Shown here: piece by piece, positions 26,307-35,219 of the stretch
Layout: each line of letters begins with the position of its first letter
How positions within the stretch are numbered: position 1 is the stretch's first letter
Assembly (NCBI GenBank): GCA_035944555.1
Contig: DASZAY010000029.1
Location: 9,859-73,858 of the forward strand
DNA from: CADCWK01 sp035944555
GTDB lineage: Bacteria; Chloroflexota; Chloroflexia; Thermomicrobiales; UBA6265
Length of the DNA stretch: 64,000 nucleotides
Direction: 5' to 3'
Made by a program: the position numbers and the translations under genes
The notes under the pieces: generated by a model
The model's input: the letters and a program-made list of their open reading frames with translations, nothing else
What the model was told of the DNA's origin: nothing
Database searches by the model: none

Positions 26307-27636
26307 AGACGACGACCGTGTCGGACAGGACCTGCGGCTGGGCGATCGACGTAACGCCGTCCGCGACCGTGAAGGCGACCGGGACCTCATGGTGGCTCAC
26401 GAGGTCCCAACCTCGCGTTCGCCATCCGGTCAGGTCGATCCCGAGCGCGACGGGCATCGCGTCCGGTCGGTAGACGACGATCCGCTCCGGGTCGGTGCTT
26501 CGCCCGACGGCCGCACCGAACGCGTCCCCGGTGATCAGGTCATCGGCGGCTGACACGTCGAACAGGGCATGGTCCTCGACGATCCGTCGGATCATCCCGA
26601 CGTCCCAGGCGCCGGGTAGCTGCATGGCAACCTCGACCGGGAACGGCTCGCCGGCGCCCTCGACATTCAGGAACCGGTCGCCCGGCCGGTGCCACGACCA
26701 GATGCCGTGGGCGCCGTAGCCCAGCCCGGCCGCCGCGCCCCCGACGACGCTCAGCCACGACGCCCGCCGGACCTCCGCCGCCCGAAACCGCATCCGCTCG
26801 AACGACCCGCGGTGCCCCTCGTAGCACGGCTCGGAGTTGATCACCGGGCGCCGCTCCGGGAGTGCGCGGTAGGTCACGGCCAGCCGGGTCGCGACATCGT
26901 TGCCGCCGGTGAAGTGGCTGGACTGGTACATGTGGAAGTCCATGTCCGGGTGCTCGATCAGCCGGCGACCGGTTTCGAGGTTCGGCTCGTGCCCCGGCGA
27001 CGTGTGATACGTCGTCAGCCGCTCCGGGCGGGCCGCCCGGATGCGCTCCAGGGCACGGACGTAGCGATCGACGCCGACCGCCGACTCGAACTTGTCGTCG
27101 CCGCTGATGCAGAACACGACCGACAGATCGCCGACGGCGGCGAGGAGCGCATCGACGTAGCGATCCAGCTGGGCCTCCGTCAGCTCGTTCCCCGGGAACC
27201 GCTCCGATGCCCACGTTTCCGGCACCCAGGCACACCACAGCACGACGATCACCGGGACGATCCCGTGAGCCAGCGCCGACTCGCTCATCGACCGGGCGTG
27301 CCGGAAGTAGCTCTCGTCCAGCCGGTCGCGGTCCCAGTTTCCGTCGGCGTCGAGCAGGAATGGGGACCGGTCAGCTGGTCCTCCCGACCCCGGCGTCGCG
27401 ATCGACCGGTCGTTGGCGATCGGGAGCGCACTGATCAGTACGCCGTTGAAGCCCTGTTGGTGCCGAAGCCGCAGGTACGACAGCCACTCCTGGTCGGCGG
27501 CGCGGGTAAAGGCTGCCCAGCAGGTGTCGGCCAGCAGGAACACCGGGCGTCCCCCGGATGCCAGCCAGCGGCCGGCGGGCTCCAGAGCGAGATCATGCAG
27601 GGGGAATGGCTGCGTCGTCGACCGCGCGTCGATCAT
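26296..27636 (-). CDS. DUF4038-type glycoside hydrolase-like protein
   Basis: A 446-residue (beta/alpha)8-barrel protein of the DUF4038 group, related to GH140 apiosidase-like enzymes. The opening shows FPLHDLALEPAGRWLASGG and VFLLADTCWAAFTR, then the long barrel with GVLISALPIAND, VFCISGDDKFES, PVINSEPCYEGHRGSFERM (probable catalytic Glu) and a C-terminal beta domain. I start at ATG 27636, which has GGGAG upstream. There is no signal peptide, so it probably acts on imported oligosaccharides. It is convergent with the sigma factor gene. Confidence 0.82.
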   Translation of the reverse strand: MIDARSTTQPFPLHDLALEPAGRWLASGGRPVFLLADTCWAAFTRAADQEWLSYLRLRHQQGFNGVLISALPIANDRSIATPGSGGPADRSPFLLDADGNWDRDRLDESYFRHARSMSESALAHGIVPVIVVLWCAWVPETWASERFPGNELTEAQLDRYVDALLAAVGDLSVVFCISGDDKFESAVGVDRYVRALERIRAARPERLTTYHTSPGHEPNLETGRRLIEHPDMDFHMYQSSHFTGGNDVATRLAVTYRALPERRPVINSEPCYEGHRGSFERMRFRAAEVRRASWLSVVGGAAAGLGYGAHGIWSWHRPGDRFLNVEGAGEPFPVEVAMQLPGAWDVGMIRRIVEDHALFDVSAADDLITGDAFGAAVGRSTDPERIVVYRPDAMPVALGIDLTGWRTRGWDLVSHHEVPVAFTVADGVTSIAQPQVLSDTVVVFSR

Positions 27637-27723
27637 GTCCGGGTCACTCCCTTGGTCCAGTCGAATGCCGCCCGGCAGCATACCCGGCCCGGTAGCGGGG
27701 CGAGACCAGTCCGGCGCGGCGAC

Positions 27724-28203
27724 TCAGGCGGACTCGACCGCGCCTGTCACGGTGGCCATGAGGTCAGCCAGCCCCTCCGGAAAGACGGTCTCCTCCGTCG
27801 CCCGCAGATCGGCCAGCGTCCACCACCGCAGGTCACGGAACGTCTCCATCTCCAGCGCCTCCGCGCCGATCCATGAGACGTTGGTAACGCGTGTCCGGCC
27901 GATGAGATACGTCTCGACGAAATGGATCGTCTCGCCATCGACATGCATCGTCTTCTCGCGGTGCAGGACCGGCTGGCCCAGCGCGATATCGGTCAACCCG
28001 ACCTCCTCGACGAGTTCCCGCAGAGCAGCCGCCTCGAGGGATTCATCACCCTCGATCCCGCCGCCGGGCAGCACCCAGAACCGGCTGATCTGCCTGTCAG
28101 CCGGCAGGACCGGATCGACGACCCGCGGGTCCTCGCAATGGATCAGGAGGACACGGTCCAGCGGGTCCAGCAACAGCACGCGGACCGTTGGCCGGGTTCG
28201 CAT
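27724..28203 (-). CDS. Nudix hydrolase
   Basis: A 159-residue protein with the Nudix box GGIEGDE-SLEAAALREL-VEEVG, matching GX5EX7REUXEEXGU in full. It follows the typical strand RFWVLPGG. This family hydrolyses nucleoside diphosphates linked to another moiety. The substrate cannot be read from the sequence. I start at ATG 28203 because GGAAGGG lies seven bases upstream. It is divergent from the MNT/HEPN toxin-antitoxin pair with 103 bases between. Confidence 0.9.
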   Translation of the reverse strand: MRTRPTVRVLLLDPLDRVLLIHCEDPRVVDPVLPADRQISRFWVLPGGGIEGDESLEAAALRELVEEVGLTDIALGQPVLHREKTMHVDGETIHFVETYLIGRTRVTNVSWIGAEALEMETFRDLRWWTLADLRATEETVFPEGLADLMATVTGAVESA

Positions 28204-28306
28204 CGTCATCCCTTCCGTCGGGTAGCCACATGAATCAGCCAGCGCATGAGCGCCGGTACAATGAAGGGGCTGAATACGGGAACCGGCAGGAATCGGGAGG
28301 ACCGCC

Positions 28307-28630
28307 ATGACAACGACCACCGCGTTACCTCCCGAACTGGCCAATCACCTCGATGAAATCCGGGTCCTATGTGACCGGTACGGGATCAGGGCACTCTACG
28401 TCTTCGGTTCGGCGGTCCATGGAACCTTTGACCCGACATCGAGCGATCTGGATTTCTTGCTCGACGCAGGCGAGCGAGGCGTCGATTTCCTCCTCAGGAT
28501 AGGGAACTTCTCGTACGACCTGGAGCGGCTCGTTGGACGTCGTATCGATCTGCTTCTGAGCGACGCCCCACGAAATGCGCGTTTCATGGATGAGGTGAGG
28601 TCAACACGAGTTCTGCTCCATGCCTCGTAA
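28307..28630 (+). CDS. MNT-domain nucleotidyltransferase antitoxin (MntA-like)
   Basis: A 107-residue minimal nucleotidyltransferase. The motif is GSAVHGTFDPTSSDLDFLL with Gly34-Ser35 and the metal-binding Asp47 and Asp49. In the known MntA/HepT pairs (type VII toxin-antitoxin) this enzyme adds AMP to the HEPN toxin and so silences it. ATG 28307 has GGGAGG six bases before it. Its stop lies inside the following HEPN gene, an 11-base overlap, which guarantees joint production. Confidence 0.9.
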   Translation: MTTTTALPPELANHLDEIRVLCDRYGIRALYVFGSAVHGTFDPTSSDLDFLLDAGERGVDFLLRIGNFSYDLERLVGRRIDLLLSDAPRNARFMDEVRSTRVLLHAS

Positions 28631-28988
28631 CCGGCGGGTGTCCGAGCGCGAGCGTCTTCTTCGCGCTATCGCGGCGTGCGATCGCCTGGCGTCCTATCTC
28701 ATCGATGCCAGGCCGGAGCAGTTCCCTGACGCCTTGCTCCTCCAGGATGGCGTGACAACCCAGCTCACTCAGATCGCGGAAAATCTCAATCATATCGACG
28801 ACGATGCAGGAGATCTCCGGACCCTGATTCCTGAAATCGGCTCGATCATCGGGATGCGCAATTTCATCGTTCATGACTACTACGAGCTCGATCTTGATGT
28901 GGTGTGGAGGACGGCAACGACGCTGGTCCCTCCTCTTCGGGCCAGACTTGCTGTCCTCCTCGAGCATCCGCGCTTTGGCTATGACTGA
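28620..28988 (+). CDS. HEPN-domain (DUF86, HepT-like) toxin
   Basis: A 122-residue all-helical protein with the HEPN ribonuclease motif Rx4HxY, R80-NFIV-H85-D-Y87, followed by a Tyr that is the usual target of AMP addition (YYELD). HepT-type proteins cut RNA when not modified by the partner. The upstream MNT gene overlaps it, as in known pairs. The catalytic residues are all present, so the toxin looks intact. It is convergent with lgt. Confidence 0.9.
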   Translation: MPRNRRVSERERLLRAIAACDRLASYLIDARPEQFPDALLLQDGVTTQLTQIAENLNHIDDDAGDLRTLIPEIGSIIGMRNFIVHDYYELDLDVVWRTATTLVPPLRARLAVLLEHPRFGYD

Positions 28989-29017
28989 GCGTCCCGCCAA
29001 TCGGCTCCAGCGTCGCT

Positions 29018-29839
29018 TCAACGACTGACGGCCGGGGCGGGCCAGACGGTGCGGCGGAGGACGCCACCGAGGACCCCTCCGATGATCAAGACCAGGCTGA
29101 CCCAGGTGGGTCCGGGCAGCGGGCCGACGTAGACGCTGTCGGTTCGGATGCTCTCGATGATGGCCCGTTCCACGCCGTACAGGACCATGTAGGCCCAGAC
29201 CGCGTCGCCCTCCCGCAGCCAGCGATGACCGGGCATCCGCAGCACGACCCAGGTCATCACGCCGACGTTGACCAGGTTGGCGATCGACTCGTACAGGAAT
29301 GTCGGGTGGAAGGTCGCCTGGTCGGCATATTCCGCCGGACGGCGCTCCGGGTCGATGGTGACCGCCCAAGGCAGCGACGTCGGGGTCCCGAACGCCTCCT
29401 GATTGGCCCAGTTGCCCCAGCGCCCGATCGCCTGCCCCAGCGCCACGCCGGTCAGGATCAGGTCGCCCCAGAGCAGGAAGCGGTATCGGCGCTGGCGACA
29501 GAACCACGCCACGACCAGCGCCCCGCCCAGCACGGCCCCGTGGATGGCGATACCGCCCTCCCGGATATTCAGGGCGTCGAGCGGATCATCGCGAAAGCTG
29601 TCCCACGAGACGAGGACGTAGCCCAGCCGGGCGCAGACGATCGCGATGGCGACCACCCACGGCGCGATATCGAGGATGAAGTCCCGGTCCATTCCCCGGC
29701 GGCGAACCAGCCACTGGATCAGCACGATCGCGCCGACGATCCCGCTGAGCAGGATCAGCGCATACCAGCGGATCTCCAGGCCGAAGACGGAGAAGGCGAC
29801 CGGATCGTGGAGCGTCGGCATCCGGGTATCCCGTAGCAT
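29018..29839 (-). CDS. lgt: Prolipoprotein diacylglyceryl transferase
   Basis: A 273-residue integral membrane enzyme that transfers diacylglycerol from phosphatidylglycerol to the lipobox Cys of prelipoproteins. The signature GRWGNWANQEAFG is clear, as are IRWYALILLSGIVGA near the N-terminus and the conserved His region REGGIAIHGAVLGG. Seven hydrophobic segments are visible. The start could be 29839 or the internal ATG six codons later at 29821. Neither has a strong ribosome-binding site. It stands alone on its strand. Confidence 0.93.
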   Translation of the reverse strand: MLRDTRMPTLHDPVAFSVFGLEIRWYALILLSGIVGAIVLIQWLVRRRGMDRDFILDIAPWVVAIAIVCARLGYVLVSWDSFRDDPLDALNIREGGIAIHGAVLGGALVVAWFCRQRRYRFLLWGDLILTGVALGQAIGRWGNWANQEAFGTPTSLPWAVTIDPERRPAEYADQATFHPTFLYESIANLVNVGVMTWVVLRMPGHRWLREGDAVWAYMVLYGVERAIIESIRTDSVYVGPLPGPTWVSLVLIIGGVLGGVLRRTVWPAPAVSR

Positions 29840-29891
29840 TACGGCCAGAGGTGGCCCGGAAGCCTAGCGCACGAGCCCACCGCTTCCCCTG

Positions 29892-30662
29892 TTAATCCCT
29901 GGCTTCCGGGTCCTGACCGAGCATGGCTCGCCCGCCGTCGATCGGCACGGTCGCGCCGCTGACGAACGACGCACCGTCCGAGATCAGGAACGCGACGACC
30001 TCGGCGACCTCCTCAGGCTGGCCGATCCGTCCCAGTGGGTGGATCCGCGCGATCTCGTCGCCGATCCGGTCAGCCTCGGTTGGGCGGTCGGCGAGCAACT
30101 CCTCGTAGCGGTCAGTCGTGATCGAGCCGAGCGCGACAGCGTTGGCCCGGATGCCGTGCGGACCGTAGTCGACCGCGATCGCCCGGGTCAGCCCCTCGAT
30201 GGCCGCCTTGGCGGTCGCGTAGGGCAGGGCACCGCGGACGGGTCGTCCGGCCTGGTGTGAACTCACGTTGACGATCGCGCCGCCGTCGCCCGCGGCGAGG
30301 AAGCGCCGGACGGCGACCGCGCAGCCGGTGACCGCCATCCCGAGATTGGCCGACACCAGAGCGACGACATCGGTTGGCGACGCTTCGTGCAACCAGGCAT
30401 CGCGGAACACTGCCGCGTTGTTCACCCAACCACGCAGCGGAGCGGCTGCCTCGGCCAGGTCGGCTGCCTCCTCCGCCACCCGCTCATCCCCGGCGTCGCC
30501 GGTGACGGCGATGACCCGCCCACCCGCGTGGTCGGCCGTCCAGGCGAGCGCGTCGGCGTCACGCTCGATCACGACCACCGTGCCGTCGCTCGTCGCCAAC
30601 CGCTCGGCGATCACCCGACCGATGCCACGCCCACCGCCTGTCACAACCCAGGATCGCCCCAT
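29892..30662 (-). CDS. Short-chain dehydrogenase/reductase
   Basis: A 256-residue SDR. The nucleotide-binding motif is TGGGRGIG at 8-15. NNAA follows in GWVNNAAVF, with the catalytic Ser in VNVSSHQAG and Tyr-x3-Lys in PYATAKAAIEG. The C-terminus RIGQPEEVAEVVAFLISDGA is typical of classical SDRs. An acidic residue at the end of the second strand (VVVIERDADAL) suggests NAD over NADP. The start is ATG 30662. It lies 29 bases after the acyltransferase-like gene on the same strand, so the two are probably cotranscribed. Substrate unknown. Confidence 0.9.
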   Translation of the reverse strand: MGRSWVVTGGGRGIGRVIAERLATSDGTVVVIERDADALAWTADHAGGRVIAVTGDAGDERVAEEAADLAEAAAPLRGWVNNAAVFRDAWLHEASPTDVVALVSANLGMAVTGCAVAVRRFLAAGDGGAIVNVSSHQAGRPVRGALPYATAKAAIEGLTRAIAVDYGPHGIRANAVALGSITTDRYEELLADRPTEADRIGDEIARIHPLGRIGQPEEVAEVVAFLISDGASFVSGATVPIDGGRAMLGQDPEARD

Positions 30663-30691
30663 ACCTGTCCCTCGTTCGTCGTCACCGGTGG

Positions 30692-31708
30692 TCACAGGCG
30701 CAGCCAGCCGACCCCGCCCCGCCATTCCTGCCCGGCCTTGAGGTGGGTAATGATCGCCCGCTCCAGCGTCGTTCGCTGCGGATAGGTGTCCAGCGGCAGG
30801 TCGGTCGGCATCCCGAAGACGAAGCGGAGCGTCAGCGCGTTGTCGGCGGACCCCTTGTCCGGGATGATCGTGAAGCGGCGCTGGAACCGGATGATGTTGG
30901 AGTTCGCCGGCAGGTACTCGGCCAGTTGCGGGTCCAGCAACCACGAGTAGCAGACGGCGAGGTCGTACCGCTCCTCGGGGAAATGCCGCGGGAAGAACTC
31001 TCGGGCCCGATCGAGCGATGCATCACACGATGCCGGGTCGAAGGGACCGTAGTAGCCGGGGATGTGGACGCTCAGTGCCGGCGTGCCCGGCCCGTCGCCC
31101 ACACCGCTGTCGAGGATCGCCTGTCCGGCCGAATTGCCCAGGGTGATCCGCTCGTACTGGAGCCGGCTAAGCGCGTAGATGGCACCGGAGAAGTGGAGCG
31201 TGATCCAGACCGGGTCATCGAACCCGCTCTCGCCGTCACGCTTGCGATGGACCGCCATCTGCCGGCCGAGATCGGCCAGCGTTGCCCACGATACGTCGTC
31301 CGGAATGCCCCGCTCACGGTGGAATGCGCGGACGTGCGGCAGCGCGGCGACGAACACATAGACGAACAGCCACCGCCGCAGCGGCCCGAAGGCCTCCGGC
31401 AGCGCCGGGATCCGGACCCACGGCTCGACCCGCCCCATCCGCGCCAGCACCACCGCAACGGTCCGCTCGATGATCCACCACGCGACTGGATCATGTTCCG
31501 GCGCCGGGCGGAGCCGGACCAGCGTGTCGATGTCCTCGTGCGCTACCGACAGCCGGACCAGCGCGTCGACGAGATCCGCTCCCTCCGGCAGCACGATGGC
31601 CTGAGCCGGTGGTCCGACCGCCTCCAGTCCGGCCACCCATTCCCGAACGTCATCCCCGCCGCCCAGGCGGGCGATGATCTCGTCGGCAACTACCTTGTCT
31701 CCGGACAT
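30692..31708 (-). CDS. GNAT_C/NAT_N-type acyltransferase-like protein
   Basis: A 338-residue protein, probably of the two-domain acyltransferase group with an N-terminal NAT_N-like and a C-terminal GNAT_C-like domain. Family-like segments are VSWATLADLGRQMAVHRKRDG, FSGAIYALSRLQYERITLG, LSVHIPGYYGPFDPASCDAS, YDLAVCYSWLLDPQLAEYLP, NIIRFQRRFTI and FVFGMPTDLPLDTYPQRTTLE. Substrate and acyl donor are unknown. It is followed by the SDR gene at 29 bases, so the two may form one pathway. I am moderately sure of the family. Confidence 0.6.
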   Translation of the reverse strand: MSGDKVVADEIIARLGGGDDVREWVAGLEAVGPPAQAIVLPEGADLVDALVRLSVAHEDIDTLVRLRPAPEHDPVAWWIIERTVAVVLARMGRVEPWVRIPALPEAFGPLRRWLFVYVFVAALPHVRAFHRERGIPDDVSWATLADLGRQMAVHRKRDGESGFDDPVWITLHFSGAIYALSRLQYERITLGNSAGQAILDSGVGDGPGTPALSVHIPGYYGPFDPASCDASLDRAREFFPRHFPEERYDLAVCYSWLLDPQLAEYLPANSNIIRFQRRFTIIPDKGSADNALTLRFVFGMPTDLPLDTYPQRTTLERAIITHLKAGQEWRGGVGWLRL

Positions 31709-31999
31709 GCGCAGTTCGTCTCCAATCGAGCATCGCCCGTCATCCTGCCGTCATCCGCTGCCATCCATCCCGTGCAGGCTGGACAAGTTCGAGACCGTTG
31801 GCAACTCTACCGAAAGACGTCCTGCTTCAGGCAGCAAGCAGGGAAAGAACCCGGCCACTTCCGTTTCAAACAGATCTGGCGCCGTCGACAACACGCGGAC
31901 GCCCTGGTTGGCATCATGGCAAGCCGCACCGGATCAATTCGCGGTCCGTTGTCACCGGGCCGGGCTGCGGGCTCAGGCAACTCCCGAAGGATCACCATC
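31709..31999. other. Intergenic gap before the aminoglycoside nucleotidyltransferase
   Basis: About 290 bases between divergent genes. I see no hairpin, repeat or strong promoter box in it. A GAAGGA motif at 31985-31990 is the ribosome-binding site of the next gene. Confidence 0.4.
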
Positions 32000-32865
32000 A
32001 TGACGCAGCCCCACGACACAGTGATCGAGTATCTCCAGCACTGGGCGGCCGAACGTGATGACGTTCACGCCGTCATCCTGACCAGCACCCGGGCTGTCCC
32101 GGGTGCGCGGGTCGATGCGCTGTCCGACTACGACATCATCCTCGTCGTCAACGATGTCCGGAACTGGGCGGAAGACCGGAGCTGGGTCAAAGCGTTTGGT
32201 GAAGAACTGGTGTCGTGGTGGGACCCGGTTGGTCCCAGCGATGACCTCGGGGTCGCGACCGGCGGGTCGATCGTCTACTTCGCTGATGGGCTCAAGATCG
32301 ACTTCTCGCTCTGGCCATCCGCCGCGATCACCGGGATGGTCGAGCGTCGTGCGCTCATCCCCGAGCTGGACGCTGGCTACCGGGTGCTGCATGACCGCGA
32401 CGGGATCACCGCCCCGTTGCCGTCCCCGTCATTCGCCGCTTACCGGCTGGAGCCGCCCGACAGCGCGACCTGGACGGACACGGTGACGGGTTTCCTCGTC
32501 GGCGCTCCGTATGTCGCGAAGTCCCTGGTCCGTGGTGACCTGCTCCCCGCCCGATGGTGTCTCGACGTGGACATGATCCACACCTATCTCGTCCCGATGC
32601 TGCGTGGCACGTCGGAACGGAACAGGGGTGGTCCCGTCTCTCCGGCAACCTCGGCAAGGGCATCCAGCGCGAGGTGCCAGCGGACACATGGGCTGCGGTG
32701 GAGTCACTCTGGGACGGGTCACATGAGGAAGCGCTGTGCCGGGCGATGACGCTGTTCCGACAGGTCGGCGTCGAGGTCGGCGACCGACTGGGAATGCCCT
32801 ACCCCGTGGATCAGCATGACCGCGTCGCGGCGCTGACCCGATCAATCCTGGGAAGCAGCCAGTAG
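32000..32865 (+). pseudogene. Aminoglycoside 6-adenylyltransferase-like gene (AadE/AadS family), frameshifted
   Basis: The first 200 codons match the ANT(6)/AadE-like family: VIEYLQHWAAERDDVHAVIL, the nucleotidyltransferase core DALSDYDIILVV, IVYFADGLKIDFSLWP and YVAKSLVRGDLLPARWCLDV. After ATGCTGCG at 32597-32604 one base is missing. In the next frame the protein continues as WHVGTEQGWS, SGNLGKGIQREVPADTWAAV and ends LTRSILGSSQ at 32865, the normal family end. The 866-base length is one short of a multiple of three, and restoring the base gives 288 residues. As written the gene would make a truncated product. Members of this family include chromosomal genes that do not give resistance. Confidence 0.85.
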
Positions 32866-32890
32866 CTGACCAGGGCGACCGCCCTTGCCC

Positions 32891-34177
32891 CTACTCCTCC
32901 GGCGTGAGGCCCAGCTCGGCCAGCACCTCGGCGGTGTGCTCGCCCAGCGTCGGCGGGGCGCGACGAATGGGCAGCGGCTGGCCGTCGATCCGGTAGGGAA
33001 AGCCCGCCAGCCGGATCGGACCAACCGTCGGATGGGGCAAGTCGCGAAGCAGCGCCTGCTGCGCGACCTGCGGCTCGTGGCAGACCTCGTCCATCGCCAG
33101 GATCGGCCCGGACGGCACGGCCGCCGCGTCGCAGAGCGAGATGATCTCGGCGGTCGTCCGCCGCATCAGCTCCGGGACCAGCTCGGCATAGAGCTCCGGG
33201 AGCGCCCCCACCCGGAGCGCGTTGGTCGTGAACCGTGCGTCGGCACCGAGGTCGTCCCGACCCAGCGCCCGGCAGAATCGCTGCCAGATCGCGTCGTTGC
33301 CTACCGCCAGGTTGACGTAGCCATCGCTCGTCCGGAACGTGTCGTAGGGCGCGATGCTCGGGTGGCTGTTGCCCATCCGTGCCGGGACCCGCGTCTCGGC
33401 AAGGTAGATTCCGAGCTGGTACGTCAGCAGCGAGACCTGGCCGGCCAGCAGCGAGGCGTCGATGTAGGCCCCCACGCCCGTCCGCTCCCGTCCGGTTAGC
33501 GCCGCCGCGACGGCGAAGGCGGTGAACATCCCGGCGGCCATGTCGGCGATCGGCAACCCGTGCTTGGTCGGCGGACCGTCCGGCTGCCCGGTGATCCCCA
33601 TCGTGCCGCCGATCCCCTGCAGGATCAGGTCGTAGGCCGTGCGATTGCGCGATGGCCCGTCCTGCCCGAACCCGGAGATCGAGGCGTAGACGATGCCGGG
33701 CCGCCGGGCCCGGACGGCCTCGTACCCGAAGCCGAGTCGGTCGATCACGCCGGGCGCGAAGTTCTCGACGACGACGTCGGCGCGGTCGATCAGCCGCCAG
33801 ATCGCCTCCCGGCCCAGGTCGCTCTTGAGGTCCAGCGCGACCGAGCGCTTGTTCCGGTTGATCGCTAGGTAATAGGAGGACTCGCGGTCGCTGCCCTCGG
33901 GGCTGTCGCCGGTCGGCGGGTAGAACGGTGGCCCCCAGTGGCGGGTATCGTCGCCGCGGCCCGGCTGCTCGATCTTGATCACGTCGGCGCCCATGTCCGC
34001 CAGCATCATCGTGCAGTAGGGACCGGTCATCACCCGGGTCAGGTCCAGCACACGGATGCCTGCCAGGGGCAGCCGGGACGGGTCGAGGGCGGCCAGGCCC
34101 GACAGGTCCGGGACGGCGGTGCCGGCGATCCCGGCGGGTTCGGTGGTAGTGGTCGGCGTGTCCGCGACAGGGGGCAT
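32891..34177 (-). CDS. Family III CoA-transferase (CaiB/BaiF)
   Basis: A 428-residue CoA-transferase. Motifs: VLDLTRVMTGPYCTMMLADMG and VIKIEQPGRGDDTR near the N-terminus, NRNKRSVALDLKSDLGREAI, the catalytic Asp in RTAYDLILQGIGGTMGITG, and SLLAGQVSLL. Such enzymes move CoA between carboxylic acids without a covalent acid anhydride on Glu. The acids are unknown. An N-terminal extension of about 25 Thr/Pro-rich residues is unusual. ATG 34177 has GGAG upstream. It is divergent from the MerR gene. Confidence 0.92.
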   Translation of the reverse strand: MPPVADTPTTTTEPAGIAGTAVPDLSGLAALDPSRLPLAGIRVLDLTRVMTGPYCTMMLADMGADVIKIEQPGRGDDTRHWGPPFYPPTGDSPEGSDRESSYYLAINRNKRSVALDLKSDLGREAIWRLIDRADVVVENFAPGVIDRLGFGYEAVRARRPGIVYASISGFGQDGPSRNRTAYDLILQGIGGTMGITGQPDGPPTKHGLPIADMAAGMFTAFAVAAALTGRERTGVGAYIDASLLAGQVSLLTYQLGIYLAETRVPARMGNSHPSIAPYDTFRTSDGYVNLAVGNDAIWQRFCRALGRDDLGADARFTTNALRVGALPELYAELVPELMRRTTAEIISLCDAAAVPSGPILAMDEVCHEPQVAQQALLRDLPHPTVGPIRLAGFPYRIDGQPLPIRRAPPTLGEHTAEVLAELGLTPEE

Positions 34178-34313
34178 CGGCGTCTCCGGGGCGCAGGCGG
34201 CGCCGGTCGGTGCGGTGGCGACGATGCCACCGTGTCTGGGTGATCACCAGGGGTGACCAGGTCGGATTGGGCGCGAGTCTACCACCGGCCGCGAACAGCT
34301 CCGGATACATGTA

Positions 34314-34342
34314 TTGACAGTATGACGTACGACTGTCACAAT
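34314..34342 (+). promoter_or_regulatory. Promoter with internal inverted repeat before the MerR gene
   Basis: TTGACA at 34314-34319 is a perfect -35. After 17 bases comes CACAAT at 34337-34342. The repeat GACAGT (34316-34321) and ACTGTC (34332-34337) lies in the spacer, the usual place for MerR binding. The ATG is seven bases after the -10, so the mRNA is probably leaderless. Confidence 0.7.
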
Positions 34343-34348
34343 CCGGCC

Positions 34349-35131
34349 ATGAGCACGGAGCGACTGCGGATCGGTGACTTCGCCGACGCGGCGGGGGTTT
34401 CCCCGCGGACCGTCCGGTACTACGTCGTCGAGGGACTGCTGCCGCCCCCGGAAGGAGCCGGGATGGGCGCCAGCTACGGCCCCGAGCACCTGGACCGTCT
34501 CCGCCTGATCCTCCGGCTCAAGGATGCCTACCTCCCGCTGCGCGAGATCCGTCGCCAGTTGACCGGACTATCGGATGAGGAGGTCCGGCAGCGGCTCCGG
34601 GAGATGGACCGGACCGAGGCACTCGCCCGCGGTCGCGCCGGAGCGACGACGACCGGCGAGCAGTCCCGGGCACGCACGCGCGGGAGCGGCTCGGCCAGGG
34701 ATTACCTGCGCGGGATCGGCGAGGACCGGTCCGCCACGTCCCCTGACGATCTTCCTGCCACACCGCCGGGCGTGCCGGTACCGGAAGCGCTGCCCGACGC
34801 GCCGATCCACCGGGGGCGGATGGGCACCGCCCCTGCCCGGGAGGAGATCACCGCGCCGGAGCCGGCACCTGACCCGGACGCGCCGTCCTACCCCGGCTAC
34901 GTCGTCCCGGGAGTGCCTCTCCGCCTCGGCCGGGCGATCCCGGCCGCCGCCCCGCCGGAGCCGCCGACGGACGCGAGCGCAGTTGATCCGGACCGCGAAC
35001 CGACCGCCGAACACTGGGTCCGTCTGAAACTCGGCGACGACGCGGAACTGCTGATCAGGAGCGGTGCCTACCACCGACTCCGTGACAAGGTCGACTGGCT
35101 GGTGGGCTGGGCCCGCGCCATCTTCCGCTGA
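34349..35131 (+). CDS. MerR-family regulator with long disordered linker and conserved-looking C-terminal tail
   Basis: A 260-residue protein. The MerR helix-turn-helix spans about 4-75 (RIGDFADAAGVSPRTVRYYV, LPPPEGAGMGASYGPEHLDR). A proline/alanine-rich stretch without fold-like composition runs from about 95 to 215. The end returns to an ordered segment, EHWVRLKLGDDAELLIRSGA, with DKVDWLVGWARAIFR. The start ATG 34349 gives a leaderless message. It is followed 88 bases later by a vWA protein. The tail could be a sensory or protein-binding element. Confidence 0.85.
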   Translation: MSTERLRIGDFADAAGVSPRTVRYYVVEGLLPPPEGAGMGASYGPEHLDRLRLILRLKDAYLPLREIRRQLTGLSDEEVRQRLREMDRTEALARGRAGATTTGEQSRARTRGSGSARDYLRGIGEDRSATSPDDLPATPPGVPVPEALPDAPIHRGRMGTAPAREEITAPEPAPDPDAPSYPGYVVPGVPLRLGRAIPAAAPPEPPTDASAVDPDREPTAEHWVRLKLGDDAELLIRSGAYHRLRDKVDWLVGWARAIFR

Positions 35132-35219
35132 CGGCGGACGAGCCGACCACGACATCACGACCATCATCACCGGCCACCCGCCCGTCACGGTCCGGACCAC
35201 GCACAGAGGACGATCGCCC

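Noticed and set aside
30743..32000. A long plus-strand N-terminal extension of the aminoglycoside nucleotidyltransferase
   Set aside because: It is antisense to the acyltransferase-like gene and has no motif. The family start is at 32000.
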